In this document: in pieces, positions 1-8,296 of the stretch
Position numbering within the stretch: position 1 is the stretch's first letter
Layout of the letters: every line of letters begins with the position of its first letter
Assembly: GCA_945939115.1 (NCBI GenBank)
Contig: CAMEVC010000002.1
Span: forward strand, 62,001 to 126,000
DNA length: 64,000 nucleotides
Direction: 5' to 3'
Source: an uncultured Eubacterium sp.
Lineage (GTDB): Bacteria; Bacillota; Clostridia; Lachnospirales; Lachnospiraceae
Made by a program: the position numbers and the translations under genes
Notes under the pieces: generated by a model
What the model was told of the DNA's origin: nothing
What the model saw: only the letters and a program-made list of their open reading frames with translations
Database searches by the model: none

Positions 1-3
1 CAT
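1..3 (-). CDS. Start codon of a gene running off the left edge
   Basis: The first three bases read CAT, an ATG on the minus strand. Ten bases before it on that strand is a strong GGAGG ribosome binding site (positions 14-18). The gene therefore starts here and continues left of the window, 48 bases downstream of comF in the same direction and probably in the same operon. Nothing of the product can be read. Confidence 0.6.
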
Positions 4-50
4 AACGCCAATTCCTCCTATATCATAGTAACTTTATTATTAATATTATG

Positions 51-782
51 TTAAAATCCATCTCCAACACACAGACTTACTCCATATACCTCTTGTGTTC
101 CCGATTCTTTTAGAACAGCTGCGCAGGCATCAAATGTAGCTCCTGTTGTATAGATATCATCCACGATTAATACTTTTTTATATATTACATCTTTTCTGTC
201 TACTTGGAAAGCATTTTGCAAATTTTTTATTCTCTGTAAATTATTCAGCTCTTTCATGGGAGTTGTCCTTACCACCCTTTTTAGTGATGTCTCATCCACC
301 GGAATTCCCATAAGACGCCCCAATTCTGCTGCAATTAAGCCCGCCTGATTATACCCGCGCTCCTTAAGTCTTGAGCTGTGTATCGGCACAGGCATAATAA
401 CATCCGGAGACCATACATTTATCATGCCGCCGCAGGAGCGTACCATCTCTGCTGCATAGGATGAAGCATACTCCCTCTTGTTATAATACTTGAATCTGTA
501 TATGGAATTCTTAACTGCCCGGGAATATTCATAAACCGCAGCCGCCTGGTCATACACGTGTAATCCCCTGCCGCAGTCTCTGCAAAACTCGTCATCATCA
601 TCCTGAATAGACTTACCGCATTTTAAGCAGACCGGCTCCTTTATATATCCAATCTTCTCACGACATCCCGGACATATATCAAGTCTTTTCTTTCCACAAA
701 ACGGCTTTGGCTTGCCGCATATCGGACACGCCGGCGGCAAAATTGCATTTACCGCCTCACAAAACACCTTCCTGTAATCCAT
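51..782 (-). CDS. comF: ComF family phosphoribosyltransferase-like protein
   Basis: This is a 243-residue ComF/GntX-type protein. The N-terminus is a zinc-ribbon region with cysteines at about 19, 22, 29, 37, 40, 52, 55, 67 and 70. The C-terminal half is a type I phosphoribosyltransferase fold with the PRPP-binding motif VLIVDDIYTTGAT at residues 204-216. In naturally competent bacteria ComF is a cytoplasmic protein needed for uptake or processing of incoming single-stranded DNA; its catalytic activity, if any, is uncertain. It lies 21 bases downstream of recD2 on the same strand, so the two are likely co-transcribed. Length and motif order are normal for the family. Confidence 0.9.
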   Translation of the reverse strand: MDYRKVFCEAVNAILPPACPICGKPKPFCGKKRLDICPGCREKIGYIKEPVCLKCGKSIQDDDDEFCRDCGRGLHVYDQAAAVYEYSRAVKNSIYRFKYYNKREYASSYAAEMVRSCGGMINVWSPDVIMPVPIHSSRLKERGYNQAGLIAAELGRLMGIPVDETSLKRVVRTTPMKELNNLQRIKNLQNAFQVDRKDVIYKKVLIVDDIYTTGATFDACAAVLKESGTQEVYGVSLCVGDGF

Positions 783-803
783 AATCCCCCATTGTAATTA
801 ACT

Positions 804-3071
804 TTAGTTCATTTCTATAGCCTCATGAATCTCCCTGATTCTATCGGTAAGGGATGAGTACCTTTTTGTCTCTGAGACATTCCCTGCCATAATTCTGAAT
901 ATTTCCTCTTCCCCCACAAGACATACACATTTTCTTGCTCTTGTCACCGCAGTATACAGAATATTTCTGTTCATAAGCATCCTTGGCCCCTGAGCCATAG
1001 GTATAATAACTGCCGGATATTCGCTCCCCTGAGATTTGTGGACCGTTATCGCATAAGCAAGTTCAAGTTCCTCAAGCTGGGAAAATTCATAGTTAACCAT
1101 TCTTCCATCTTCAAATCTTACAGTCACATTCTCGTCAAATGTACTGATTCTCTCGATTATTCCAGTATCACCGTTAAATACACCCATCCCCTGTTCCACA
1201 GGAATACCATATTTGCTTCTCTTCTCCCACGCAAGCTGGTAATCATTCTTTATCTGCATGACTTTATCACCCTCGCGGAATATCGTATCTGAAACCTGTC
1301 TCTCCTGTTTTAACCCATCCTTAGGATTAAGGAAATCCTGCATTATCTTATTAAGTCTCTCCACCCCCACATTAGACTTTCTCGAAGGGGTGAGAATCTG
1401 AATGTCGTGGACATCAGCCTGGACATAACCCGGAAGCTTATCTCTTAAAAGTGTCTTCATTGCATTAATAATGTTATCTGCTCCCTCTCTCCGCACAAAC
1501 AGGAAATCCTTACTGTACTTGTTAAGTACAACTTGTTCTCCTCTATTAATCTTATGGGCATTGATAATAATTTCGCTCTGGGCTGCCTGCCTGAATATTC
1601 TCTCAAGCTTAACAACCGGGAAACAGCCGGAATCAATAATATCCTTCAGCACATTTCCGGGGCCAACGCTTGGGAGCTGATCCACATCCCCGACAAGTAT
1701 AAGCTTCGTTCCAATTGGAACCGCCTTTAGAAGGGAATTCATGATATTAATATCCACCATGGACATCTCATCGACAATTATCACATCTGCTTCCAGTGGG
1801 TTATCCTCATTTCTCTCAAAAAACATGGAAAGACCTGCAGCCGATGATTTCCTGTCCCCCTCAGGAACCCCACCGCTTATCTCAAGGAGCCTGTGAATGG
1901 TCTGTGCCTCATATCCGCATGCCTCTGTCATACGCTTAGCCGCACGTCCTGTTGGCGCTGCAAGCCTTATATCAAGCCCTTCCAGTTCGAAATACTTAAT
2001 AATTGTATTAATAGTTGTTGTCTTACCCGTTCCCGGTCCGCCTGTTATAATAACAAGACCGTTTCTCACTGCCTTGGTGACAGCTTCCTTCTGGATATCA
2101 TCCAGCTCAATATTTTCCTGCTCTTCTATTCTTTTTATTCTGTCCTCAATAAATGTCTGGTCTTCCTCCATACTGACATCAAGATGGTTAAGCATGGCAG
2201 CTACATTTGCTTCCATGTAATAATACATCCGGGCATAAACACATTTGACGCCGTCCTTAATCTTTACCACAACCTTTTTATCAATGGAAAGATCCGTGAG
2301 AAATCTGTCATAATCCTGAACGTCCACCAGAAGCAGCTCATTTACCTGTTTTACAAGAATGTCAAAAGGAAGATAAGTATGCCCCTGCGCTGTTGCCTGA
2401 TTGAGAACATAGAATATACCGCTCTTAATTCTGAAATCCGAATCAACCTTAATCCCTGCCTTTGCTGCTATCTCGTCAGCAGTCTTAAAACCAACTCCCT
2501 CGATATCATCAGCAAGCCTGTATGGATTCTGCTCCAGAATAGAGTAAATATCATTTCCATAGCGTTTAAATATTTTGTTTGCAAGATTCATCTGGATTCC
2601 AAACCGCTGCAGAAACATCATAGCCCGCCTGATATCCTTCTTGTCTATCAGCTGGTTAGCTATGTCCATGGCTTTCGCCATGCTTATTCCCTTAATCTCA
2701 GCCAGACGCTCCGGTTCCTCCTCCATAATCCTGAAGGTGTCATCGCCAAATTCATTGACAATCCTTTCAGCCATTTTCTCGCCGATACCCTTGATTGCTC
2801 CGGAGCTTAGATAACGCTTGACGGATGCTGCATCCTCCGGCGCCTTAAACTCATAAGATATGATTTTAAATTGCATGTAATAAACCGCATGCTTTACAAA
2901 TTCGCCCTGTGCCGTAATAAATTCACCTGTGTTGATATAGCTCAAAACTCCAACACAGGTGATTTCTTCCTCATCATATACAATATTAAAAACCGTATAT
3001 CCATTGTCTTCATTCCTGAAGATAATATTTTCCACAAAGCCTTCTACATATTTCACAGACTCGTAATCCAA
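804..3071 (-). CDS. recD2: RecD2-type ATP-dependent DNA helicase (SF1B)
   Basis: This 755-residue protein is a full-length RecD2/YrrC helicase. An N-terminal OB-like segment (about 1-75) is followed by tandem helix-hairpin-helix motifs (about 85-210, with GIGEKMAERI and GVGFKTADEI). The motor has Walker A GGPGTGKTT near 343, Walker B VDEMSMVD near 437 and a UvrD_C2 motif TVHKSQGSEYP near 680. RecD2 is a 5'-3' helicase used in replication-fork repair in organisms without RecBCD. It sits between the flagellar rod genes and comF on the same strand. A 305-residue open frame on the opposite strand inside it is a shadow. Confidence 0.95.
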   Translation of the reverse strand: MDYESVKYVEGFVENIIFRNEDNGYTVFNIVYDEEEITCVGVLSYINTGEFITAQGEFVKHAVYYMQFKIISYEFKAPEDAASVKRYLSSGAIKGIGEKMAERIVNEFGDDTFRIMEEEPERLAEIKGISMAKAMDIANQLIDKKDIRRAMMFLQRFGIQMNLANKIFKRYGNDIYSILEQNPYRLADDIEGVGFKTADEIAAKAGIKVDSDFRIKSGIFYVLNQATAQGHTYLPFDILVKQVNELLLVDVQDYDRFLTDLSIDKKVVVKIKDGVKCVYARMYYYMEANVAAMLNHLDVSMEEDQTFIEDRIKRIEEQENIELDDIQKEAVTKAVRNGLVIITGGPGTGKTTTINTIIKYFELEGLDIRLAAPTGRAAKRMTEACGYEAQTIHRLLEISGGVPEGDRKSSAAGLSMFFERNEDNPLEADVIIVDEMSMVDINIMNSLLKAVPIGTKLILVGDVDQLPSVGPGNVLKDIIDSGCFPVVKLERIFRQAAQSEIIINAHKINRGEQVVLNKYSKDFLFVRREGADNIINAMKTLLRDKLPGYVQADVHDIQILTPSRKSNVGVERLNKIMQDFLNPKDGLKQERQVSDTIFREGDKVMQIKNDYQLAWEKRSKYGIPVEQGMGVFNGDTGIIERISTFDENVTVRFEDGRMVNYEFSQLEELELAYAITVHKSQGSEYPAVIIPMAQGPRMLMNRNILYTAVTRARKCVCLVGEEEIFRIMAGNVSETKRYSSLTDRIREIHEAIEMN

Positions 3072-3089
3072 TCTGTTCTCTCCTTTATG

Positions 3090-3494
3090 TTAAATACTAT
3101 AGTTCCTTTTCATCTGCTCATATAGCTGCTGTGCAATTCCCAGCCCCTGACCATTATTGGACTCCGTTATGAGCTTGGCATAAGAAGACATCATCTCATC
3201 CCCAAAATAACTTCCCAGAGTATTGAGTGATGTGTCCTCTGTTCCGCCTATTCCTGCCATTGATGTGAAGAGATTGCTGTCCTCATCCTCCGAATCAATC
3301 TTCGCCATCTTCTCCATAGACTTGAGAACCTGCTCAAGAAAATAACTCTCAAAATCCTTGCACACAGACATAAGCTCATCGTCTGTAGCCTGGGAATAAT
3401 CCTTGTTGGTCAGCTTGTCAGTCAAAGCACTGGCCTTCGCATCATATGTATCAGCATAACTGGTATTGCTAAGTCCTGTAATAGAATCACTCAT
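3090..3494 (-). CDS. FlgJ-like flagellar rod-binding protein
   Basis: The 134-residue product matches the rod-binding N-terminal domain of FlgJ (central segment DELMSVCKDFESYFLEQVLKSM, split by the DDE acidic stretch). It lacks the muramidase domain, as is usual in Firmicutes. It would act as a scaffold or capping factor during assembly of the flagellar rod across the envelope. It follows flhP by 61 bases and precedes recD2 by 18 bases, all on the minus strand. Family assignment is good; separation from other short rod-binding proteins is less certain. Confidence 0.8.
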   Translation of the reverse strand: MSDSITGLSNTSYADTYDAKASALTDKLTNKDYSQATDDELMSVCKDFESYFLEQVLKSMEKMAKIDSEDEDSNLFTSMAGIGGTEDTSLNTLGSYFGDEMMSSYAKLITESNNGQGLGIAQQLYEQMKRNYSI

Positions 3495-3555
3495 ATGTCA
3501 GTCCCCTTTCAAGTCAAATCTTAAAAGTTATCCCTTAAATGTCATCCCCAAAATG

Positions 3556-4374
3556 TTATCTCTTAAGGTTATTAGCCTGCTCCATCATAGTATCAGAAGT
3601 TGTTATTGCCTTAGAGCACAACTCATAGGCTCTCTGTGCCGTAATAAGATTAACCATCTCCGTGGCAACCTGCACATTTGACGCCTCAAGATATGACTGT
3701 TTCAAAGAACTTCTCTTTCCTACCTCATCATAGTCCTCGTTAAGTGCCACTCCGGATGCATCCGTCTCTGAAAGATAGCTTCCGCCAATCTTCTCAAGTC
3801 CCGCCGGATTAGAAAACTGGTATAATCCAATCTTAATTCCAATAGGTGCCGGATTATTAGCCTCATCCGGATACAGAAGATTACCTTCTGAATCAATAGA
3901 TATCTTATTAGTCTGATAATCACCAGATAATACAATCTCTGCCCCATCTGAGCTAAGCACCGGATAACCTTCCGAAGTGCATAACATAACTCCCTCTGTA
4001 GCAGTAGACCATGTAAAATGTCCATTTCTTGTATACACAGAGTTCCCGGAATTAGTGTCTCTCACTGAGAAAAAACCATCTCCCTGAATTGCAAAATCAG
4101 TATTGCTGTCTGTTGCATTGAGCGTTCCCTGTGTGTATATTGAAGTAACCGCAGAAACTCTGGAACCGAGTCCCACCTGCGCTCCAACCGGCTTATCCTC
4201 CCCATTGGCAGAGGTTGTCTTCGACTGAAGATTCTGATAGAGCAGAGACTTAAACTGTGTCTGCTCCTGCTTATACCCCACCGTATTAACATTGGCAAGG
4301 TTGTTGGCAATTGTATCTACGCTTGTCTGCTGGCTTATCATACCTGATGCCGCAGTCCATAATGATCTCATCAT
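3556..4374 (-). CDS. flhP: Flagellar hook-basal body protein FlhP/FlgG-like
   Basis: A flagellar basal-body rod family protein of 272 residues. It has the N-terminal rod signature ending NNLANVNTVGYK and the C-terminal helix MVNLITAQRAYELCSKA typical of FlgG/FlgF/FlhP. The start is placed at the double ATG at 4374, because the GGAGG ribosome binding site lies inside the longer reading frame that begins at 4395. In Bacillus subtilis the gene pair flhO-flhP follows mbl; the same order here (mbl, flhO, flhP on the minus strand) supports this naming over the generic flgG. Confidence 0.88.
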   Translation of the reverse strand: MMRSLWTAASGMISQQTSVDTIANNLANVNTVGYKQEQTQFKSLLYQNLQSKTTSANGEDKPVGAQVGLGSRVSAVTSIYTQGTLNATDSNTDFAIQGDGFFSVRDTNSGNSVYTRNGHFTWSTATEGVMLCTSEGYPVLSSDGAEIVLSGDYQTNKISIDSEGNLLYPDEANNPAPIGIKIGLYQFSNPAGLEKIGGSYLSETDASGVALNEDYDEVGKRSSLKQSYLEASNVQVATEMVNLITAQRAYELCSKAITTSDTMMEQANNLKR

Positions 4375-4412
4375 AATGTCAGCCCTCCATAACAAAAATG
4401 TCTAACAGTTAA

Positions 4413-5183
4413 CTAAATCTCAGAAATAGATACCATCTTACCTAACATTTCATCAATGGTATTCATAATCTTCTGATTACTCTCAAAATCTCTTGCGATG
4501 GAAATCATATCCACCATCTCTGTTACCACATTAATATTGGAAGCTTCCAAATATCCCTGATTAACTGTTGCAGTAGGTTCTGTCTGAGTTGCCCCATCCA
4601 CAGCCCTGTAGAGATTCTCTCCATATGCTTCAATATAATCGTAATCTTCAAAATCTACGATTGCCAGCTTGTCCACAAACTGTCCGTCAGCATATATCTC
4701 TCCGCTCTCTTCTACAGTCAGCTTATCAAAGTCTGTAGGTAACTGTATCGGACCACCTTCGCCCAATACAAAATCACCATCCTTGGTTACCAGATAACCG
4801 TCACGGTTCATCTGGAAAGATCCGTCCCTGGTATAAAGTGTTGATGTCTCTCCGGTCTTGCTTGTAAAGGATATTGAAAATAACCCACTTCCGCTCAGCG
4901 CAAAATCAAATGTATTGCCAGTGTTCTGAATTGAACCCTGATCCCAGTTTCTGAAAGATTCTCCAACCTTCGCACCGAGATTCAATGTTCCGATATTCTG
5001 GTTAATATACCCAACAGTCTCATCCTTAACCTTAATTCCATACACGTCGTTAAATGACTGTGTGGTAAGACCTTCTTTCTTGTAGCCTGTTGTTGTAGCA
5101 TTTGCCAGATTATTAGACACTACATCCAGTCTCTTCTGCTGAACCGTCAAGCCAGAGTACGCTGTGTAAAGCCCTTTTACCAT
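4413..5183 (-). CDS. flhO: Flagellar hook-basal body protein FlhO/FlgF-like
   Basis: A 256-residue axial flagellar protein with the N-terminal motif SNNLANATTTGYKKEG, a central beta domain (SGSGLFSISF, TRDGSFQMNRDGYL) and the C-terminal helix VVTEMVDMISIARDFESNQ. These are hallmarks of the rod/hook-basal-body family, exported through the flagellar type III apparatus without a cleaved signal. It is encoded between mbl and flhP with short gaps (59 and 38 bases), which matches the Bacillus mbl-flhO-flhP arrangement and suggests co-transcription with the cell-shape gene. Confidence 0.88.
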   Translation of the reverse strand: MVKGLYTAYSGLTVQQKRLDVVSNNLANATTTGYKKEGLTTQSFNDVYGIKVKDETVGYINQNIGTLNLGAKVGESFRNWDQGSIQNTGNTFDFALSGSGLFSISFTSKTGETSTLYTRDGSFQMNRDGYLVTKDGDFVLGEGGPIQLPTDFDKLTVEESGEIYADGQFVDKLAIVDFEDYDYIEAYGENLYRAVDGATQTEPTATVNQGYLEASNINVVTEMVDMISIARDFESNQKIMNTIDEMLGKMVSISEI

Positions 5184-5242
5184 AAGCCCGCCTCTTTCTT
5201 GAAAATGTTACTTGTTACTTAATGTGAAGTCCTAATATATAA

Positions 5243-6241
5243 TTAGTTGACTTCATCTCTATAGCCAGCAAGAAACTCAATGAACTTACCTGTTCCGACA
5301 GCTACACATGTCATCGGGTCCTCGGCTGTCATTGTATTAATTCCTGTCTTAGCTTCAATAAGATCTTCCAGTCCTGAAAGAAGGCTTCCACCTCCTGTAA
5401 GGACAATTCCCCTGTCTGCGATATCAGATGCCAGTTCTGGCGGAGTCTTCTCAAGAACACTGTGTACAGCCTCAACAATCTGTGATGTTGCTTCTCTTAA
5501 AGCCTCCTCTGTCTCCTCTGAAGTAACTTCGACAGTCTTAGGAAGGCCTGTAACAAGATTTCTTCCTCTTACATTCAAAGTTGTAACCTCTGCCTTAGGA
5601 TACGCAGAACCAATCTTAATCTTAATATCTTCTGCAGTTCTTTCACCGATAAGAAGATTATGTTTCTTTCTCATGTATCTGACGATTGCCTCGTCAAAAT
5701 CATCTCCGGCAATCTTGATAGATGTACTTACAACAGTTCCTCCAAGCGAGATAACCGCAATATCAGTTGTACCACCACCGATATCAACAATCATGTTGCC
5801 GCAAGGTCTTGAAATATCAATTCCGGCTCCGATAGCTGCTGCGATAGGCTCCTCAATAATAGCAACCTCTCTTGCTCCTGCCTGAAGAGTAGCATCCTCA
5901 ACCGCCTTCTTCTCAACCTCTGTAACTCCCGAAGGTACACAGACACTGATTCTAGGCTTCTTTAACATTCTCTTGCCGATAGCCTTCTGAATGAAATACT
6001 TAAGCATTTTCTCTGTTACAGTATAATCAGAGATAACGCCCTGACGAAGCGGTCTTACAGCGACAATATTACCCGGTGTCCTACCGAGCATAAGTCTTGC
6101 CTCCTCACCGATAGCCTTAATCTTGTTAGTATCTCTGTCAAAGGCAACAACTGAAGGCTCCTTAAGAACAACTCCCTTGCCTCTGATATAAACAAGAATA
6201 CTTGCAGTACCTAAATCTATACCGATGTCTGTTGATAACAT
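5243..6241 (-). CDS. mbl: MreB/Mbl-like bacterial actin
   Basis: A complete 332-residue MreB-family actin. It shows the phosphate 1 motif GIDLGTASILVY (from about residue 7), phosphate 2 motif DIGGGTTDIAV (about 153-163) and adenosine motif region TGGGSLLSGLEDLI. The protein forms membrane-associated filaments that guide peptidoglycan synthesis along the side wall. The neighbouring flhO and flhP genes favour the paralogue Mbl, whose Bacillus locus is spoIIID-mbl-flhO-flhP; here spoIIID is elsewhere (38116). The sequence alone does not separate Mbl from MreB. Confidence 0.9.
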   Translation of the reverse strand: MLSTDIGIDLGTASILVYIRGKGVVLKEPSVVAFDRDTNKIKAIGEEARLMLGRTPGNIVAVRPLRQGVISDYTVTEKMLKYFIQKAIGKRMLKKPRISVCVPSGVTEVEKKAVEDATLQAGAREVAIIEEPIAAAIGAGIDISRPCGNMIVDIGGGTTDIAVISLGGTVVSTSIKIAGDDFDEAIVRYMRKKHNLLIGERTAEDIKIKIGSAYPKAEVTTLNVRGRNLVTGLPKTVEVTSEETEEALREATSQIVEAVHSVLEKTPPELASDIADRGIVLTGGGSLLSGLEDLIEAKTGINTMTAEDPMTCVAVGTGKFIEFLAGYRDEVN

Positions 6242-6591
6242 GTGAATTCCCCTTTCTTCTTCTAAAACATATATTCAGATATAAATTCATATAGTCATAA
6301 TGTAAAAAAGCCAAAATATCCATGGCTAATCAACATTATATACATAAAAAAGGAAATTTAAAAGCCCTAAATAAAAAAAACAACAATAAAAGCACAATAA
6401 TATATAAAAAACATGGGAATTACTGTTATCATTGTGTATATCGGTTAAAAATCCTCAATAATTAACAGCAAAAATCTTTTGACCTTGCCCAAATATAATA
6501 TTATAATCTGTGAGGCATCTGAAATTATTTCCAGGTCGCTTACTGAAATACTATTTGAAGTCTGTTCCAGATTGCATAATGGAGGTACCAT
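6242..6591. other. Divergent intergenic region between mbl and the GNAT gene
   Basis: This AT-rich 350-base stretch has no credible gene. It holds the start region of mbl on the minus strand and a clear promoter for the plus-strand GNAT gene (6479-6507). A small AGCCA/TGGCT hairpin is visible near 6310-6333. Poly-A tracts around 6364-6380 may act as upstream elements. Nothing else is evident. Confidence 0.6.
6479..6507 (+). promoter_or_regulatory. SigA-type promoter of the GNAT gene
   Basis: A TTGACC -35 box (6479-6484) is separated by exactly 17 bases from a consensus TATAAT -10 box (6502-6507). This predicts a transcript starting near 6514 with a leader of about 78 bases before the ATG at 6592, which has a GGAGG site six bases upstream. 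Confidence 0.75.
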
Positions 6592-7122
6592 ATGAGTAAC
6601 AAAATCAATAATAATAATGGAAACATTCGATTCCGGATGTTAACATCGAAAGACAAAGCTGCTCTTGAACAGCTCATATCAACCATCGAGAATTCTCTCG
6701 CTGTACCGGAATGGTGGATTCCAATAGATGATACTGCACGAGCACATTTTTTCGATTCAGACTGGGCCTGCTTTCTTGGCGCATTCTTCGGTGATACATT
6801 GGCAGGCGCAAGCGCTCTGTTCTTCAACAAACACGAATTCGCCGAAGAAGCTGAAAAGCTAGGTCTTGACACTTATTCAACAAATGTGGCAGAAATCGGA
6901 AGGTGCATGGTTCACCCTGATTTCCGCGGCAATAATATCATGTACCAGCTCAATATGCAGCTTTGCCAAATCGCCCGCGACCGCGGTATTGATACTATAC
7001 TCGCCGTCGCACATCCTGACAATACCGCCAGCAACGCATCCTTCAGGCGACTCGGTGCCCAGCTCAAGCTTACCTCCACAGTATACGGAACCTACCGCCG
7101 CAACATATATATGATTCCATAA
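6592..7122 (+). CDS. GNAT family N-acetyltransferase
   Basis: The 176-residue product looks like a stand-alone GCN5-related acetyltransferase. Motif A, the acetyl-CoA loop, is recognisable in GRCMVHPDFRGNNIMYQL (about residues 103-120), followed by a later strand with AHPDNTASNASFRRLGA, the usual GNAT C-terminal signature. It would transfer acetyl from acetyl-CoA to an unknown amine. It is monocistronic, driven by the promoter at 6479, and converges with the LMW-PTP gene. Confidence 0.85.
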   Translation: MSNKINNNNGNIRFRMLTSKDKAALEQLISTIENSLAVPEWWIPIDDTARAHFFDSDWACFLGAFFGDTLAGASALFFNKHEFAEEAEKLGLDTYSTNVAEIGRCMVHPDFRGNNIMYQLNMQLCQIARDRGIDTILAVAHPDNTASNASFRRLGAQLKLTSTVYGTYRRNIYMIP

Positions 7123-7255
7123 CATAATATGTGGGGTGCAGACCGGATTGGACAAAGTCAAAGGGATTGGTGGGTATTCTGCACATAGACTTTATTTATT
7201 GGCACTTTGCACTCAAGCCAGATAATTTGTCCAATTGTAAATTAATTCCTCAATA

Positions 7256-7714
7256 CTATAATTCTTCTTTCAAACATTCAAGCAGGCCTTTACATCCTGC
7301 CATCACATCCCTGAATGTTGCTTCAAAATCTCCTGTATACCACGGATCTGCGACATCCATTCCGGACCCGGCAAACGTAAGCAGTTTATATATCTTCTCG
7401 TCCGGGTCTCCTCCGGAAATTCTGTTCATATTTCGTATATTCTCCGTATCCATACCAATCAGGTAATCGTAGTTATTATAGTCGTCCAGCGTCATTTGAA
7501 CTGCTCTGTGAGGCACAACCGGAATCCCCTCATGTCTTAGCTTGGAAACCGTTCCCGGATGAGGACTGCTGCCAATCTCCTCGCGGCTCGTCGCCGCTGA
7601 GTTAATATAAAAGCTGTCACTAAGCCCTTCCTCCTTCACCAGATGGGTCATGACGCTTTCCGCCATTGTGCTGCGACAGATATTGCCGTGGCAGATGAAA
7701 AGTACTTTTATCAT
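7256..7714 (-). CDS. Low-molecular-weight protein tyrosine phosphatase
   Basis: A 152-residue LMW-PTP with the P-loop CHGNICRS at residues 8-15 (C8 nucleophile, R14) and the general-acid motif DPWYTGDFE near residue 122. It would dephosphorylate phosphotyrosine on cytoplasmic proteins, such as capsule kinases or arginine-phosphorylated targets in relatives. Codons 8-10 (C-H-G, positions 7685-7693) recur at 13005 and 19729 attached to copies of the gene start. The gene therefore seems to be the integration target for the island to its right, and its present first ten codons and promoter may have been supplied by an inserted element. Confidence 0.92.
   Translation of the reverse strand: MIKVLFICHGNICRSTMAESVMTHLVKEEGLSDSFYINSAATSREEIGSSPHPGTVSKLRHEGIPVVPHRAVQMTLDDYNNYDYLIGMDTENIRNMNRISGGDPDEKIYKLLTFAGSGMDVADPWYTGDFEATFRDVMAGCKGLLECLKEEL
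7685..7693. other. Proposed attachment-site core A, inside the LMW-PTP gene
   Basis: The nine bases encoding C8-H9-G10 of the phosphatase are identical to 13005-13013 and 19729-19737 and differ at one base from 11769-11777. At each of the first three sites they are joined to a gene start reading MI(K/R)V. To the left of this copy the phosphatase reads on intact, so this is the occupied left junction of the array. The role is inferred from the repeats; no integrase gene is present. Confidence 0.45.
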
Positions 7715-7745
7715 AGTTTTAATTTACTCCTTTTTGCGAAGATTT

Positions 7746-8096
7746 TCAGGTATTTTGTGCAATGCACTTGATAATCTTTCCAAGATTTATCGGCGTATAT
7801 CCACATACATTTGCTGCCAAATTGATATGCTTACATCCCTCTTTGTATGGTTCCATATTATTATGGTCGTGACCGTGTATATTCAGGCACCATGACAATC
7901 CATACACCGGCTCATGTGATAACAATATTTTCTCTGCTATAAAAAGCGGACCTGTATAGATTTCATCAAAGTAATTCTTATATACACCTTTTGCGTCATG
8001 ATTTCCAAGAATCAGAATCTTCTTTCTCGCCTTAATGTCTTTGATATACTCCGGTTTTCCAACGTCTCCCAAGCAAATAAATGTATCATTTTTCAT
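7746..8096 (-). pseudogene. Metallophosphoesterase, N-terminally truncated
   Basis: The 116-residue frame matches the later part of a small calcineurin-like phosphoesterase: LGDVG (residues 9-13), LGNHD (30-34), SHEPV (60-64) and HGHDHN (74-79). The first metal-binding motif (D-x-H near the normal N-terminus) and roughly 50 residues are missing. Reading back through the same frame reaches a stop within about 12 codons with nothing resembling that motif. The ATG follows its AGGGAG site with no spacing, so the start is also poor. The protein is probably inactive. The gene ends 31 bases before the LMW-PTP start, on the same strand. Confidence 0.65.
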
Positions 8097-8123
8097 CTCC
8101 CTTTTTACAAAAGTGTGTCTAAC

Positions 8124-8145
8124 GTATAATCACTCATAATTATAC
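8124..8145. promoter_or_regulatory. Palindrome upstream of the truncated phosphoesterase
   Basis: GTATAAT and ATTATAC form a perfect 7-base inverted repeat around an 8-base centre, about 30 bases before the phosphoesterase start. It could be a regulator binding site, or a -10 region flanked by symmetry. Function is not known. Confidence 0.35.
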
Positions 8146-8246
8146 GAAATTCACTACTTTTATACATTTTTATTCATTTTACCTACTGAATACTTTGAAA
8201 TTGCTTAGGGAGTCCACGCAATTCAGAGAATTGAATTTTAGAAACG

Positions 8247-8272
8247 CCTACTCAACTTGAATGTTGAGTAGG
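8247..8272 (-). terminator. Stem-loop after the zinc-ribbon gene
   Basis: CCTACTCAAC and GTTGAGTAGG form a perfect 10-base stem with a 6-base loop, 25 bases beyond the stop codon of the zinc-ribbon gene. The T-tract is better on the plus strand than on the minus strand, so termination may be weak or bidirectional. Confidence 0.6.
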
Positions 8273-8296
8273 CTTAATTTTTAATCTCAAAAATTA

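Noticed and set aside
1893-2810. A 305-residue plus-strand open frame inside recD2
   Set aside because: It is antisense to a full-length helicase with all motifs, has no ribosome binding site and shows no coherent domain.
5280-5885. A 201-residue plus-strand open frame inside mbl
   Set aside because: Shadow of the actin gene; Ser/Ile/Pro-rich composition is what the complement of that gene gives.
7147-7235. ATTGGACAAA/TTTGTCCAAT inverted repeat between the GNAT and phosphatase genes
   Set aside because: The arms are perfect but 69 bases apart with no other signal; it may be a weak convergent terminator and was not called.
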